Shown here: positions 28,313 to 37,592 of the stretch, in pieces
How positions within the stretch are numbered: the stretch's first letter is position 1
Layout of the letters: every line of letters begins with the position of its first letter
Source: Pseudomonas tumuqii
Lineage (GTDB): Bacteria; Pseudomonadota; Gammaproteobacteria; Pseudomonadales; Pseudomonadaceae
DNA: 64,000 nt
Assembly (NCBI RefSeq): GCF_013184545.1
Contig: NZ_JAAOJA010000004.1
Coordinates: 186,001 to 250,000, forward strand
Reading direction: 5' to 3'
Notes under the pieces: model-generated
What the model was told of the DNA's origin: nothing
Databases searched by the model: none
Seen by the model: the letters and a program-made list of their open reading frames with translations, nothing else
Program-made: the position numbers and the translations under genes

Positions 28313-29479
28313 TTATTGACCTTTCGCCAGGGCTTTGTCGAGCAGCCAGTCGAACGACGGGCCACGATCGAGGATGACTTCGACCGGCTGGCCGGCGAGG
28401 CTGCTGTTGAGGTCCTGCTCCGGTTCGATGATCACGCGAATGTCCGCCGACAGGCCGCCTTCATGCAGGCTGCTGCTGATGATCTTGCCGTAGCGCGGCG
28501 TGTCTTCGCCGGCCACCCAGAAGCTGGCGCGGCTACCCGGGCGAGCCTGGGCGAAGTTGCGGTAGGGGAAGCTGGCCAGCACTGTGGCCTTGGTGTTCTG
28601 CGGTACCAGTTCGAAGATCACATCGCCCTTGGCGGCGAACTGACCGTCGGCAACCAACTGACGGGCCACCTTGCAGTCGCACGGGCTGGTCAGGGTGCCC
28701 TTCATTTGCTTGCCGAACAGCTCTTCGACATTCTCCGGGGACATTTGCTCGTCGGTCAGGTGACCCTTGAGCATCTCCAGCATGCTGGCGGAGAAGGTGG
28801 CAATGGGCGCGCCTTTCTCGACCATGGCCTCCGGGCCGAGCAGGCTCTGCACCATGCCTTCGCGCGGCATGGTCACTTGCAGGCTGGGTACGTTGACCAG
28901 GCCCGATTCGGCGTGGGTGACGAAGTAGATGCCGTAGATCGACTTGAAGATAAAGCCGAAGGCGGCCAGACCGACCAGGAAGATCGCCAGGCTGAAGCTC
29001 ACCGCCTTGAACCGGCCGAACACGCCCATGCCAGAGCCGCCGGCGCCGTTCTTGCGTGCCTTGGTGAAGTTTTCCCGCTGCAAGGTGCTCAGCAGGTCAC
29101 CGGCGCTGACCAGTTCGCCACCGAGGAAGGCGCTGATCAGGTAGCGCAGGGTGGCCTGCTCGCGTGGCTTGATGTTATGGAACTGGCAGCCGACGCGACC
29201 GTCGTCGGCATTCACCGAGCGCACCTGGAATTCGATATCGATGGCCAGGTCGAGGCTGTCCAGCTTGAACTGCAAGCGGCCTTTATGAAAGTCGCCGACC
29301 TGCACCGCCACCTTGCCGGCGTTGAAGCAGAAACCGCCGGCCGAGATGTCGCCGATGGGTTGGTCGGCGCGCTCACGGTTTTTCGTCAGGTAGCGCAGCA
29401 CGGCCGGGATCTTGACCCGCGCGTGTTGCCGCTGGGCTTCCGATTCATGGACCACATTGACGTTGACGGCTGTATTCAT
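28313..29479 (-). CDS. alg44: Alg44, c-di-GMP-binding alginate co-polymerase
   Basis: A 388-residue inner-membrane protein. Its N-terminal PilZ domain contains the c-di-GMP ligands R17 and R21 ('RQHAR') and D44-x-S in 'DISAGGF'. One membrane segment is at about 180-200, followed by a periplasmic membrane-fusion-like domain. Binding of c-di-GMP activates polymerisation by Alg8. AGGAA precedes the ATG at 29479, and the N-terminal extension upstream is not needed. Confidence 0.97.
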   Translation of the reverse strand: MNTAVNVNVVHESEAQRQHARVKIPAVLRYLTKNRERADQPIGDISAGGFCFNAGKVAVQVGDFHKGRLQFKLDSLDLAIDIEFQVRSVNADDGRVGCQFHNIKPREQATLRYLISAFLGGELVSAGDLLSTLQRENFTKARKNGAGGSGMGVFGRFKAVSFSLAIFLVGLAAFGFIFKSIYGIYFVTHAESGLVNVPSLQVTMPREGMVQSLLGPEAMVEKGAPIATFSASMLEMLKGHLTDEQMSPENVEELFGKQMKGTLTSPCDCKVARQLVADGQFAAKGDVIFELVPQNTKATVLASFPYRNFAQARPGSRASFWVAGEDTPRYGKIISSSLHEGGLSADIRVIIEPEQDLNSSLAGQPVEVILDRGPSFDWLLDKALAKGQ

Positions 29480-29522
29480 GGTTGCAATTTCCTGTTCGAA
29501 AAGGGTTCCGGTCGAGTTCCGG

Positions 29523-31010
29523 TCACACCAACGCCAGAAGCGTGGCGATAAAAACGCTGGCAGCAGCAAAAGTCATGGAGCGCGAAGACCAGGTGTTGAA
29601 CCAACGCTGGAAGCTCAACAGGCCGCGCTCGAGCTTGGTCGGCTGGCGGGTCCAAGACTGCTGATCGAGGCGGAAGAACACGTAGATCTTCACCATCGCA
29701 CCGACGATCTGGTTGTAATAAAGGATCACCGGGTAAGCCGGGCCGATGCGGTGGCCGGTCACGCTGAGCAACAGGGTCAGTGCCAGGCGAGTCAGGCCGA
29801 TCCACAGCAGGTAGGCGATGAGGATGCCGGCGCCGTACTTGATGCTGGCGATGATCGCCACGCTAATGCCGAGCAGGCTGGTCCACATCGATACGCGCTG
29901 GTCGAACAGCACCAGGCTGGTGAACCAGCCGAGGCGGCGGGTGCCCAGGCGCAAAGCGCGGGCGTTCTGCCGCAGGTTGTTGCCGTACCAACGGAACATC
30001 AGCTTGCGGCTGGCCTTGATGAAGCTCTTCTCCGGTGGATGCTCGACCGTGTTGATCGCCGCATCCGGCACGTAGAAGGTGTCGTAGCCCAGGCTCATCA
30101 GGCTGAACCAGCTCGACTTGTCGTCGCCGGTGAGGAACTGGAAACGACCCAGGCGCCAATGGTCGAGGTGATCGCTTTCCACATCGGCGATGAATGCGGG
30201 GTTGGTGACCACCTCGGCGCGAAATACCGACATGCGTCCGGTCATGGTCAGCACCCGCTTGTTCAGCGCCATCGAGCACATGTTGAGGTGGCGCTGGGCG
30301 AAGCGCAGCTTGTGCCACTCGCTCATGATGTAGCCGCCGCGTACCTCGCAGAACTCGTTGGTGGTCAGGCCGCCGACATTCGGGAACAGCTTGAACCAGG
30401 GCACCGTCTTGCGCACCACGCCCTCGCCGAGCACGGTGTCGCCATCGATCACCGCGACCACCGCGTTCTCATCCGGCATTTGCCGGGAGATGGCGCGAAA
30501 GCCGTAGGCCAGACCGTCGCGCTTGCCGGTGCCGGGGATGCGCACGAAGTCCAGCTTGACGTGCTCTGGCGGGTTCATCCGGGCCCAGAGGTTTTTCACC
30601 AGCAGTTCATCGGACAGCTCGACGATGGAACACACCATCGTCGTCGGGTAACCGCAGTCAATCGCCTCGCGAATCACCGAGCGGTACACCTGGGCGGTGG
30701 TCAACGCGTCGATGCGGAAGCTGGTGACCAGCAGAAACACCTGAGAAGGGTCGGCGTCCTTGCCGAGTTTTTTCACCTTGCGGCGGTAATAGGGGTACAC
30801 CACATAGAGAAACAGAGTGCCGCGCAAAAAGTGCACCGCACCCATGGAATAACGCCAGATGCCCACAGCGCCGATCAACAGGAGGTAGTCGCGCGACTCG
30901 GGGTCGAACACGCTCCTGGGCAGCGCCAACGCGAGCAACATCAGCAGTGATAGGTAGAACATCCAGCCTGCGGCCTCTAGGAGACCGGTCTTCAGCGAGT
31001 TTGTTTGCAT
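29523..31010 (-). CDS. alg8: Alg8, alginate polymerase (family 2 glycosyltransferase)
   Basis: A 495-residue inner-membrane GT2 enzyme that polymerises GDP-mannuronate into mannuronan. Two N-terminal membrane segments, a cytoplasmic transferase domain with the D-x-D motif in 'VIDGDTVLG', 'TGDDKSSW' and a basic-aromatic 'FRWYGNN' site, then C-terminal membrane segments are visible. The start is uncertain: 31010 gives the known Alg8 length, while an in-frame ATG at 31022 would add four residues. Neither has a good ribosome site, and a strong hairpin sits just upstream. Confidence 0.96.
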   Translation of the reverse strand: MQTNSLKTGLLEAAGWMFYLSLLMLLALALPRSVFDPESRDYLLLIGAVGIWRYSMGAVHFLRGTLFLYVVYPYYRRKVKKLGKDADPSQVFLLVTSFRIDALTTAQVYRSVIREAIDCGYPTTMVCSIVELSDELLVKNLWARMNPPEHVKLDFVRIPGTGKRDGLAYGFRAISRQMPDENAVVAVIDGDTVLGEGVVRKTVPWFKLFPNVGGLTTNEFCEVRGGYIMSEWHKLRFAQRHLNMCSMALNKRVLTMTGRMSVFRAEVVTNPAFIADVESDHLDHWRLGRFQFLTGDDKSSWFSLMSLGYDTFYVPDAAINTVEHPPEKSFIKASRKLMFRWYGNNLRQNARALRLGTRRLGWFTSLVLFDQRVSMWTSLLGISVAIIASIKYGAGILIAYLLWIGLTRLALTLLLSVTGHRIGPAYPVILYYNQIVGAMVKIYVFFRLDQQSWTRQPTKLERGLLSFQRWFNTWSSRSMTFAAASVFIATLLALV

Positions 31011-31036
31011 ATGCGTATCCATCGTGTGCGCCGGAG

Positions 31037-31075
31037 GAACCTTGGACGAGGGTGCTGCTCGCGCGTCCAAGGTTC
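31037..31075 (-). promoter_or_regulatory. Hairpin directly upstream of alg8
   Basis: GAACCTTGGACG (31037-31048) and its exact reverse complement (31064-31075) form a 12-bp stem with a 15-base loop, ending 15 bases before the first possible alg8 start. It may modulate mRNA processing or translation between algD and alg8. Confidence 0.5.
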
Positions 31076-31094
31076 GGCCCAACTGGCTGCCAGT

Positions 31095-31125
31095 CCGTTG
31101 AAAAACTACTGCCGCTTTTCAACGG
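31095..31125 (-). repeat. Hairpin after algD, related to the TTGAAAAA repeat ends
   Basis: CCGTTGAAAA (31095-31104) pairs with TTTTCAACGG (31116-31125) across 11 bases. It lies 17 bases beyond the algD stop codon. The stem and the following GGCCTGTTG resemble the ends of the element at 46313-46410, so this may be a minimal relic of the same family that now acts as an intercistronic structure. Confidence 0.5.
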
Positions 31126-31142
31126 CCTGTTGCAGGCTGGAT

Positions 31143-32453
31143 TTACCAGCAGATACCTTCGGCACCCGTGCGCGAGGCGGTGGGCATGAAGCCGACCAGA
31201 TCGACCACGTGCTTGCCGTCGAGAGCCTGTTGCGCCAGGGGCGCGAAGCGCTCATCGCCATTGCCGATCACGATGATCTCGGCGTTATCGACTACCGCAT
31301 CGAAGTCACTGTTGAGCAGCGAGGAAACATGCGGAATCTTCGATTCGATGTAGTCCTTGTTGGCGCCATAGACGCGGGCATATTCGACGTTGCTGTCGTA
31401 GATGCTCAGCTCGAAGCCCTTGCCGATCAGCATTTCGGCCAGCTCCACCAGCGGGCTCTCGCGCAGGTCGTCGGTGCCGGACTTGAAGCTCAAGCCGAGC
31501 AGGGCGACCTTGCGCTTGTCGTAGCTGGAAATGATGTCGAAGGCGTTCTGCACCTGGACCACGTTGCTGCGCATCAACGAACCGATCAGCGGCGCTTCGA
31601 CGTCGAGGCTGCCGGCGCGGTAGGACAGGGCGCGCACGTCTTTCGGCAGGCAGGAGCCACCGAAGGCGAAGCCGGGCTTCATGTAGTACTTGGACAGGTT
31701 GAGCTTGTGATCCTGGCAGATCACGTCCATCACTTCGCGGCCGTCGACCCCGACCGCCTTGGCGATGTTGCCGATCTCGTTGGCGAAGGTCACCTTGGTG
31801 GCGTGCCAGACGTTGCAGGTGTACTTGATCATCTCGGCGACATCGATGTCCTTGCGGATGACCGGTGCGTCGAGTTCGCTGTAGATGCTTTCCAGCAGGT
31901 CACCGGAGGCGCTGTCCAGTTCGCCGATCACGGTCATCGGCGGGAAATCGTAGTCCTTGATCGCGGTGCTTTCGCGGAGGAACTCGGGGTTCACCGCCAC
32001 GCCGAAATCGACCCCGGCTTTCTTGCCCGAGCAGTCTTCGAGGATCGGGATCACCACGTTCTTCACGGTGCCCGGCAGCACGGTGCTGCGCACTACCACG
32101 GTGTGGCGTTCGGGCTTGTTGCGCATGGCGAAGCCGATTTCGCGGCACACGCCTTCGATGTAGTCCAGTTCCAGGTCGCCGTTCTTTTTGCTCGGCGTAC
32201 CGACGCAAATAAACGAGACCTCGGTGTCACGAATCGCGTCGGCGACATCGGTGGTGCCGCGCAGGTGGCCAGAGTTCAGGCCCTGCTGCAGCAACACTTC
32301 CAGGCCGGGTTCGACTATTGGCGATTTGCCATTGTTGATCAGGTCGATTTTAGTGGCGGATATATCGACGCCAACCACGTCATGGCCGCGGGCCGATAAA
32401 CAACCGGCACACACGGCACCCACATAACCCAAACCAAAGATACTGATTCGCAT
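31143..32453 (-). CDS. algD: AlgD, GDP-mannose 6-dehydrogenase
   Basis: A 436-residue NAD-dependent four-electron dehydrogenase that makes GDP-mannuronate, the committed and rate-limiting step of alginate synthesis. The cofactor motif 'FGLGYVGAVCAG' starts at residue 6. The catalytic cysteine is C268 in 'GFAFGGSCLPKD'. Length and residue numbering equal the P. aeruginosa enzyme. GAGG lies eight bases before the ATG at 32453. First gene of the operon, with a 620-base upstream region. Confidence 0.98.
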   Translation of the reverse strand: MRISIFGLGYVGAVCAGCLSARGHDVVGVDISATKIDLINNGKSPIVEPGLEVLLQQGLNSGHLRGTTDVADAIRDTEVSFICVGTPSKKNGDLELDYIEGVCREIGFAMRNKPERHTVVVRSTVLPGTVKNVVIPILEDCSGKKAGVDFGVAVNPEFLRESTAIKDYDFPPMTVIGELDSASGDLLESIYSELDAPVIRKDIDVAEMIKYTCNVWHATKVTFANEIGNIAKAVGVDGREVMDVICQDHKLNLSKYYMKPGFAFGGSCLPKDVRALSYRAGSLDVEAPLIGSLMRSNVVQVQNAFDIISSYDKRKVALLGLSFKSGTDDLRESPLVELAEMLIGKGFELSIYDSNVEYARVYGANKDYIESKIPHVSSLLNSDFDAVVDNAEIIVIGNGDERFAPLAQQALDGKHVVDLVGFMPTASRTGAEGICW

Positions 32454-32664
32454 CGTATTACCTCGTCCATTTATTGCACAATTTAATAGTGGCTTTTTGG
32501 CCACGATCGTTCATTCAACTCAGGTCGACGGGGCGACTGAATTAATTTAGGCATGAGAAATATCTGGCATCCGCAGGGGAGGCCTGAACCGGGCTTGTAA
32601 TATGAAGCGTGCCCTATACTGCTACTGAGCTGCAGGCCTGGGAGGCTCTGGCTCCTGGCTATCA

Positions 32665-32691
32665 GTGGAACATTCGAACAGTGAAAAGTTC
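32665..32691 (-). promoter_or_regulatory. Candidate AlgU (sigma-22) promoter of algD
   Basis: On the minus strand GAACTT (32691-32686) is followed after 16 bases by TCCAC (32669-32665). GAACTT is the exact AlgU -35 element; the -10 keeps the first two bases of the TCTGA-like consensus and resembles the atypical -10 of P. aeruginosa algD. It predicts a leader of about 200 bases. Inference from motif and place. Confidence 0.5.
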
Positions 32692-32838
32692 TCCTGTGAT
32701 TGCGTGGCAACATTTATCTGAGTGAAGTAACCCGGCGGACTGCTGTCCGACAATTAGCGTCAGGTTGGTTCACGCAGAAGTTGCATGAAGTAATTGTGTT
32801 ACGTCGGTAAGAGTGTGCGATTTTTCCTATAGTTCCTG

Positions 32839-32847
32839 CCGTTCGTC
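32839..32847 (+). promoter_or_regulatory. AlgR-type binding box
   Basis: CCGTTCGTC at 32839-32847 is an exact copy of the AlgR core consensus known from the far-upstream algD sites of P. aeruginosa. It lies about 185 bases upstream of the predicted start of transcription. Only one perfect copy is present in the region. Confidence 0.6.
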
Positions 32848-32973
32848 CTCTTTTTTCATTTGAGGGGCTATTTGGATAGTGGCAAGTAATTGCAAATTGA
32901 TAGCAATTTATAATCGCGGATTTGCACTGCGCGCGCGGTGCATTAAGTGCCCGGAAAGTTCAATGGGGCAGGT

Positions 32974-32987
32974 GTTAATTAATTAAC
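32974..32987. promoter_or_regulatory. 14-bp AT-rich palindrome
   Basis: GTTAATTAATTAAC is a perfect palindrome 500 bases upstream of algD and 86 bases beyond the yaaA stop. It could be a regulator site for the algD region; no factor can be named. Confidence 0.35.
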
Positions 32988-33073
32988 CAGGCTGTTTGTG
33001 CCGGTATTTGCTTGCCGCTGGGGCGCTGCCGACGGGCCGTGCGGGCGGCCCGGGCGGGGGTATGGAGGCGGGA

Positions 33074-33853
33074 TCAGTCTTGCGGGAGGTCGCGCAGAAA
33101 CACCAGTTTGTCGGCTTTCGAGTGCTCCGCCGAGTAGCGGTAGCCCTGTGCGGCGAAGTCCTTGAGACCCTCGGCATCGCTCAGGCGCTCTTTGATCACA
33201 TAGCGTGCCATCAGGCCACGGGCCTTCTTGGCGTAGAAGCTGATGATCTTGTACTGGCCATTTTTCAGGTCCTTGAATTCGGTATCGATGATCCGCGCGT
33301 CGAGTAGCTTGCGTTTCACCGCACTGAAATACTCGTTGGAGGCCAGGTTGAGCAACACTCGGTCGCCCTGGGCGGCCAGTGCGTCATTCAGCCAGCCACT
33401 GATGCGCTCGCCCCAGAAGTCGTAGAGATTGTTGCCGCGTGGGTTGGCCAGCTTGGTGCCCATCTCCAGACGGTAGGGTTGCATCAGGTCGAGCGGGCGC
33501 AACACGCCGTAGAGACCGGAGAGCATGCGCAGGTGGGTCTGGGCGAAATCGAAGTCGGCTTCGCTGAAGTCTTCGGCGTTGAGGCCGGTGTAGACATCGC
33601 CCTTGAACGCCAGCAGTGCCTGCTTGGCGTTTTGCGGGGTGAAGGTCCTGGTCCAACTGCCAAAGCGTGCGGCATTCAGCCCGGCGAGCTTGTCCGACAG
33701 GTGCATCAGTTCGGCAATCTGCATGGGCGTGAAGTCGCGCAGTTGGCCGATCAGATCCTGGGCGTGGTCGAGGTGCTCGGGCTGGGTATAACGCTGGGTC
33801 ACCGGCGGCGTCTGGTAATCGAGGGTCTTGGCCGGGGAAATCACCATCAGCAT
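33074..33853 (-). CDS. yaaA: YaaA, peroxide stress protein
   Basis: A 259-residue cytoplasmic protein of the YaaA (DUF328) family, which in E. coli limits free iron and DNA damage under peroxide stress and binds DNA. It starts with the family hallmark '[13 protein letters not shown]' and has '[21 protein letters not shown]', '[11 protein letters not shown]' and '[16 protein letters not shown]'. Full length. GGAG lies eight bases before the ATG. Confidence 0.96.
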   Translation of the reverse strand: MLMVISPAKTLDYQTPPVTQRYTQPEHLDHAQDLIGQLRDFTPMQIAELMHLSDKLAGLNAARFGSWTRTFTPQNAKQALLAFKGDVYTGLNAEDFSEADFDFAQTHLRMLSGLYGVLRPLDLMQPYRLEMGTKLANPRGNNLYDFWGERISGWLNDALAAQGDRVLLNLASNEYFSAVKRKLLDARIIDTEFKDLKNGQYKIISFYAKKARGLMARYVIKERLSDAEGLKDFAAQGYRYSAEHSKADKLVFLRDLPQD

Positions 33854-34055
33854 AGAGTCTGCTCCTGAAAGTCTGGGCGCGATTCTAGAAGCTGGGGGCG
33901 GCCAAGACTAGCGACGATGTCGTGCACCGGCGTAATCCGGCTAAGCCTGGCGCAATCCGCGCTGACGGTGTTGCGCCTGGGCAAAGCGCTGCGCTTGACC
34001 TCGGGGCGGCCACGGGGTTGTAGTTTGTCCAGGTCAAATCCTCCAGGGAGCCACC

Positions 34056-35033
34056 ATGACCGCCTGCAATCACTCGCGCTGGGAGCCTTCCCACGATTAC
34101 CGACCGCTGGAAACCCGCAGCGAACGCCAGGCCTGGCGGGTGGCCGCGCTGACCGGGGCGACCATGCTGGTGGAAATCGCCGCCGGTTATGCCTTCAACT
34201 CCATGGCCCTGCTCGCCGATGGCTGGCACATGGCTTCGCATATGCTCGCCATTGGCCTGACGGCCCTGGCCTACCTGCTGGCGCGGCGTTACGCCGATGA
34301 TCCGCGTTTCGCCTTCGGCACCTGGAAGATCGAGGTGCTGGCCGGTTTCGCCAGTTCGCTGCTGTTGCTGGTGGTGGTGGCGCTGCTGGCGTTCGAGTCG
34401 TTGTGGCGGCTGTGGCGGCCGCAGGTAATTGCCTTCGAGGTGGCGCTGGGGGTGGCGGTGGTCGGCCTGCTGGTCAATCTGCTGTCGGCCTGGCTGCTGC
34501 GCGACCAGCATGAGCACGCGCATGTTCACGGTCATGCTCATGCCGATCACGATCACGATCACGATCACGATCACGATCACGTCGCGCCGGCGAAGGCGCG
34601 CGACCTCAATCGGCATGCCGCCTTTATCCATGTGCTGGCCGATGCGCTGACCTCGGTGGCGGCGATCGTTGCGCTGCTGGGCGGCTTGTTGTTCGGCTGG
34701 AGCTGGCTCGATCCGCTGATGGGCGTGCTCGGCGCCGTGATCATCGCGCTATGGGCCAGGGGCCTGTTGGTCGAGACCGCCACGGTGCTGCTCGATCGGG
34801 AGATGGACAGCCCCGTTGTGGTGCGGGTGCGCAGCGCCCTGGCGGAGGAAGTGGACACCGAACTGGCGGACTTGCACCTGTGGCGGGTCGGTCGCGCACA
34901 GTACGCCTGCATTGTCAGCGTGGTGACCCATGGCGACATCTCGGCGGATCGCTACAAGGTCCGGCTGGCGGGGATTAGCGAGTTGGTGCACGTGACGATT
35001 GAGGTTAATCGTTGTGCTGAAAACGAGCCGTGA
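34056..35033 (+). CDS. CDF-family divalent metal exporter (DmeF/CzcD-like)
   Basis: A 325-residue cation-diffusion-facilitator with six membrane segments. The metal site appears as 'LADGWHMASH' in segment 2 and 'HVLADALTS' in segment 5. A cytoplasmic loop (about residues 150-180) is extremely His/Asp-rich, encoded by six perfect GATCAC repeats at 34545-34580. A C-terminal domain with 'DLHLWRVG' follows. It should export Co, Ni or Zn by proton exchange; the N-terminal 'CNHSRW' and the His loop favour the DmeF type. AGGGAG precedes the ATG. Confidence 0.92.
   Translation: MTACNHSRWEPSHDYRPLETRSERQAWRVAALTGATMLVEIAAGYAFNSMALLADGWHMASHMLAIGLTALAYLLARRYADDPRFAFGTWKIEVLAGFASSLLLLVVVALLAFESLWRLWRPQVIAFEVALGVAVVGLLVNLLSAWLLRDQHEHAHVHGHAHADHDHDHDHDHDHVAPAKARDLNRHAAFIHVLADALTSVAAIVALLGGLLFGWSWLDPLMGVLGAVIIALWARGLLVETATVLLDREMDSPVVVRVRSALAEEVDTELADLHLWRVGRAQYACIVSVVTHGDISADRYKVRLAGISELVHVTIEVNRCAENEP
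34545..34580 (+). repeat. Six tandem GATCAC repeats inside the metal exporter gene
   Basis: Six perfect copies of the hexamer encode alternating Asp-His in the cytoplasmic metal-binding loop. Because the unit is six bases, slippage changes loop length without breaking the frame. Confidence 0.9.
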
Positions 35034-35346
35034 GGGGGTTACTGCGGCGGGATTTTTTTCGCTGGGAGCGCGGGTCGGACTTCTGACTTTAACGGCGCCT
35101 TTGCGGGTCGCCAAGCTCTATTTGTCGAGGCGACAAATAAACGTGGGAAAACTGAAAAAAACATTCGCCTGTCATGATTTTTGGAGTATTTAAAAGACAG
35201 ACCGCCGAACCCTGCAGACAGGTGGCGACCCTTGGCCTTCACCTTGCATGCACCTGCTCAGCCCCCGTCTGAGAAGGCGGTGGTCCCCGCGGCGGAACGC
35301 TGCTCAGGCATTCCGTCGCTTGGCTCCTATAAGAAGGTGACCGAGT
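35034..35346. other. Intergenic region between metal exporter and phoH
   Basis: 313 bases with no gene. It contains a 9-bp stem, 3-base loop palindrome at 35119-35139 (TATTTGTCG-AGG-CGACAAATA), which may end the exporter transcript. A TATTTAAAAGAC stretch near 35188-35199 could supply a -10 element for phoH. A sequence GAAGGTGACC lies directly before the phoH start. Confidence 0.55.
35119..35139. terminator. Palindromic hairpin after the metal exporter gene
   Basis: Perfect 9-bp inverted repeat with loop AGG, 85 bases beyond the stop. There is no T run, so it could instead be an operator. Confidence 0.4.
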
Positions 35347-36738
35347 ATGGATGACCACGGAAGCTTCAAGCCCACCGCTCCAACCCTCTACGCCCTCGAC
35401 ACCAATGTGTTGATCCACGATCCCAACGCGCTGCTGAATTTCCAGGAACACCACGTCGCCATCCCGATGACCGTTCTGGAGGAGTTGGACAAGCTGAAAA
35501 CCGGCAAGCTTGGTGTCGCCGCCGAGTGCCGGCAAGCTATCAGGTTGATCGACAAGATCCTGGGTAGCGCCACACCCGAGGAAGTGGAGCATGGTGTCGC
35601 GATCCAGCGCGAGAAGAGCGGGCCTTGTGGTTTTCTCTCGATTCTCATGACTAAAAGTACTTCGCCGATTACCTGGCTGCCGGAGGATCTCAACGACAAC
35701 AAGATCATCAACCAGCTGGTCGAGCTGAAAGCCCGTCGCCCGGACATGTCCGTGGTGCTGGTGACCAAGGACATCAACATGCGCCTGAAGGCGCGCGCCT
35801 GCGGGATCGACTCGGAGGACTACCATACCGACCAGCTGGTCGACGATGTGTCGCTGCTGTCGAAGGGTTATCACAGCATGAGCGGTTCCTTCTGGGACCG
35901 GGTGAGCAAGGTCGAGACCCGTCAGGACCACGGGCGCACCTGGCACCGGGTGCAGCTGATCGACAACCTGCCGGCAGTCCACGTCAACGAGTTCATCATC
36001 GACGAGCAGGGGTTCGTCGGCTGGATCAAGGGCATCCAGAGCGATGAATTGCTGATCCTCGATCTGCACCAGGAGCCGCTGCTGCATCAGGAAGCCTGGG
36101 GCCTGCGGCCACGTGATATCCACCAGGCGCTGGCGCTGTTCGCCTTGCTCGACCCGGACATCCACCTGGTCAACCTGTCCGGCGCCGCCGGTTCGGGCAA
36201 GACCATCCTGGCCCTGGCCGCGGCCATCGAGCAGACCATGGTCAGCAAGCGCTATCGGCGGATCATCGCCACCCGTAGCGTGCAGGGCCTGGATCAGGAG
36301 ATCGGCTTTCTGCCCGGCACCGAGGCGGAGAAGATGGAGCCCTGGCTGGGCGCCATCACCGACAACCTCGAAGCCCTGCACATGGACGACGAGAACACCC
36401 ATGGCAGCGTCGATTACATCCTGCAAAAGGTGCCGCTGCAGTTCAAATCCCTCAACTACATCCGCGGGCGCAGCTTCCAGCAGAGCCTGATCCTGATCGA
36501 CGAGTGCCAGAACCTCACCCCGCACCAGATGAAGACCATCATCACCCGCGCCGGCACCGGCTCCAAGGTGGTCTGTCTGGGTAACCTGGCGCAGATCGAT
36601 ACACCCTACCTGTCGGCGCCCAGCTCGGGCCTGACCTACCTCACCGAGCGCTTCAAGGACTTCCCCCACGGCGTGCACATCACCCTGCAAGGGGTGCCGC
36701 GTTCGATCCTGGCGGAATTCGCCGAAACCCATATGTAG
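35347..36738 (+). CDS. PIN-PhoH fusion ATPase
   Basis: A 463-residue protein with an N-terminal PIN nuclease domain ('ALDTNVLIHDP' at 16-26, later 'VTKDINMRLKA') and a C-terminal PhoH ATPase domain. Walker A GAAGSGKT is at 279-286 and Walker B 'LILIDECQN' at 381-389. Such fusions (PhoH2/YlaK-like) are ATP-dependent RNA-acting proteins in other bacteria. Length is that of the Pseudomonas family. Followed by an 18-bp inverted repeat. Confidence 0.93.
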   Translation: MDDHGSFKPTAPTLYALDTNVLIHDPNALLNFQEHHVAIPMTVLEELDKLKTGKLGVAAECRQAIRLIDKILGSATPEEVEHGVAIQREKSGPCGFLSILMTKSTSPITWLPEDLNDNKIINQLVELKARRPDMSVVLVTKDINMRLKARACGIDSEDYHTDQLVDDVSLLSKGYHSMSGSFWDRVSKVETRQDHGRTWHRVQLIDNLPAVHVNEFIIDEQGFVGWIKGIQSDELLILDLHQEPLLHQEAWGLRPRDIHQALALFALLDPDIHLVNLSGAAGSGKTILALAAAIEQTMVSKRYRRIIATRSVQGLDQEIGFLPGTEAEKMEPWLGAITDNLEALHMDDENTHGSVDYILQKVPLQFKSLNYIRGRSFQQSLILIDECQNLTPHQMKTIITRAGTGSKVVCLGNLAQIDTPYLSAPSSGLTYLTERFKDFPHGVHITLQGVPRSILAEFAETHM

Positions 36739-36747
36739 GAGGCGGTG

Positions 36748-36813
36748 AGCGGCACGCTGCAAGCCATAAGCTGCGAGTTGAATGCGCAGCAGCCCGGCTT
36801 GCAGCGTGCCGCT
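36748..36813. repeat. 18-bp perfect inverted repeat between phoH and moaC
   Basis: AGCGGCACGCTGCAAGCC at 36748-36765 and its exact reverse complement at 36796-36813 enclose 30 bases. It resembles intergenic palindromes scattered in Pseudomonas genomes and probably acts as the phoH transcript end; moaC starts 56 bases later. Confidence 0.7.
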
Positions 36814-36868
36814 GCCATATCTTGACTGCTGGGTTTACAATCGGCCGATCCCTGCCTGGAGTAAACTC

Positions 36869-37345
36869 GTGCTAACCCATCTCGATTCCCAAGGTCACGC
36901 CACTATGGTCGATGTCAGCGACAAAGCGCTGACCGTCCGCGAGGCCGTGGCCCAAGCCGTGGTGCGCATGCGCCCACAAACCCTGCAGATGATCGTCGAC
37001 GGCGCGCACCCCAAGGGCGATGTGTTCGCCGTCGCGCGTATCGCCGGCATCCAGGCCGCCAAGAAGACCGCCGACCTGATCCCGCTCTGTCATTCGCTGA
37101 TGTTGAGCAGCGTCAAGGTCGAATTGCTCGCCCATGGCGATGATGCCGTGCAGATCACCGCGCGCTGCAAGCTGAGCGGGCAGACCGGGGTGGAAATGGA
37201 AGCCCTGACCGCCGCCAGTGTCGCCGCCCTGACCATCTACGACATGTGCAAGGCCGTTGACCGCGGCATGGTCATCGAAAGCGTGCGCCTGCTGGAGAAA
37301 CTGGGCGGCAAGAGTGGTCACTACAAGGCCGAGGACGATCAATGA
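36869..37345 (+). CDS. moaC: MoaC, cyclic pyranopterin monophosphate synthase
   Basis: A 158-residue enzyme completing the first stage of molybdenum cofactor synthesis by making cyclic pyranopterin monophosphate after MoaA. Conserved blocks '[18 protein letters not shown]', 'LIPLCHSL', '[28 protein letters not shown]' are present. The GTG at 36869 is chosen because GGAG lies seven bases before it and known MoaC proteins begin with the following 'LTHLDSQG'. Overlaps moaD by four bases. Confidence 0.96.
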   Translation: MLTHLDSQGHATMVDVSDKALTVREAVAQAVVRMRPQTLQMIVDGAHPKGDVFAVARIAGIQAAKKTADLIPLCHSLMLSSVKVELLAHGDDAVQITARCKLSGQTGVEMEALTAASVAALTIYDMCKAVDRGMVIESVRLLEKLGGKSGHYKAEDDQ

Positions 37346-37590
37346 TTCATGTGCAGTATTTTGCCCGTTACCGCGAGGCCCTGGGCCTGGACGGCGAGCA
37401 ACTGAACGATACCCAGGCGCTCGCTACCCTCGATGACCTGCGCCAGCACCTGCTGGCCCGCGGCGGTGTATGGCAAGTGCTGGCCGAACAGAACCTGATG
37501 TGCGCACGCAACCAGGAACTGTGCAGTCTCGACGAGCCACTGGAGGAGGGCGATGAGGTGGCCTTCTTTCCGACCGTGACCGGAGGCTGA
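37342..37590 (+). CDS. moaD: MoaD, molybdopterin synthase sulfur carrier
   Basis: An 82-residue ubiquitin-fold protein ending in the Gly-Gly tail ('FFPTVTGG') that is thiocarboxylated and donates sulfur in molybdopterin synthesis. Coupled to moaC by an ATGA overlap, with moaE starting two bases after its stop. Confidence 0.95.
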   Translation: MIHVQYFARYREALGLDGEQLNDTQALATLDDLRQHLLARGGVWQVLAEQNLMCARNQELCSLDEPLEEGDEVAFFPTVTGG

Positions 37591-37592
37591 GC

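Larger units (their letters stand above)
32454..33073. promoter_or_regulatory. algD upstream control region
   Basis: 620 bases without a gene and clearly AT-richer than the surroundings, as is usual for algD promoters. It contains a candidate AlgU promoter at 32665-32691, an exact AlgR-type box at 32839-32847 and a 14-bp palindrome at 32974-32987. A GC-rich inverted repeat near 33026-33060 lies just beyond the yaaA stop and may end that transcript. A small GTGGC-CAAAAA-GCCAC hairpin lies in the leader near 32497-32512. Confidence 0.75.

Noticed and set aside
32952..32962. Second GAACTT (minus strand) in the algD upstream region as an AlgU promoter
   Set aside because: No acceptable -10 element at 16-17 bases, and it would give a leader of about 500 bases.
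35239..36762. Minus-strand frame covering the phoH gene
   Set aside because: Complement of a well-supported PIN-PhoH gene.
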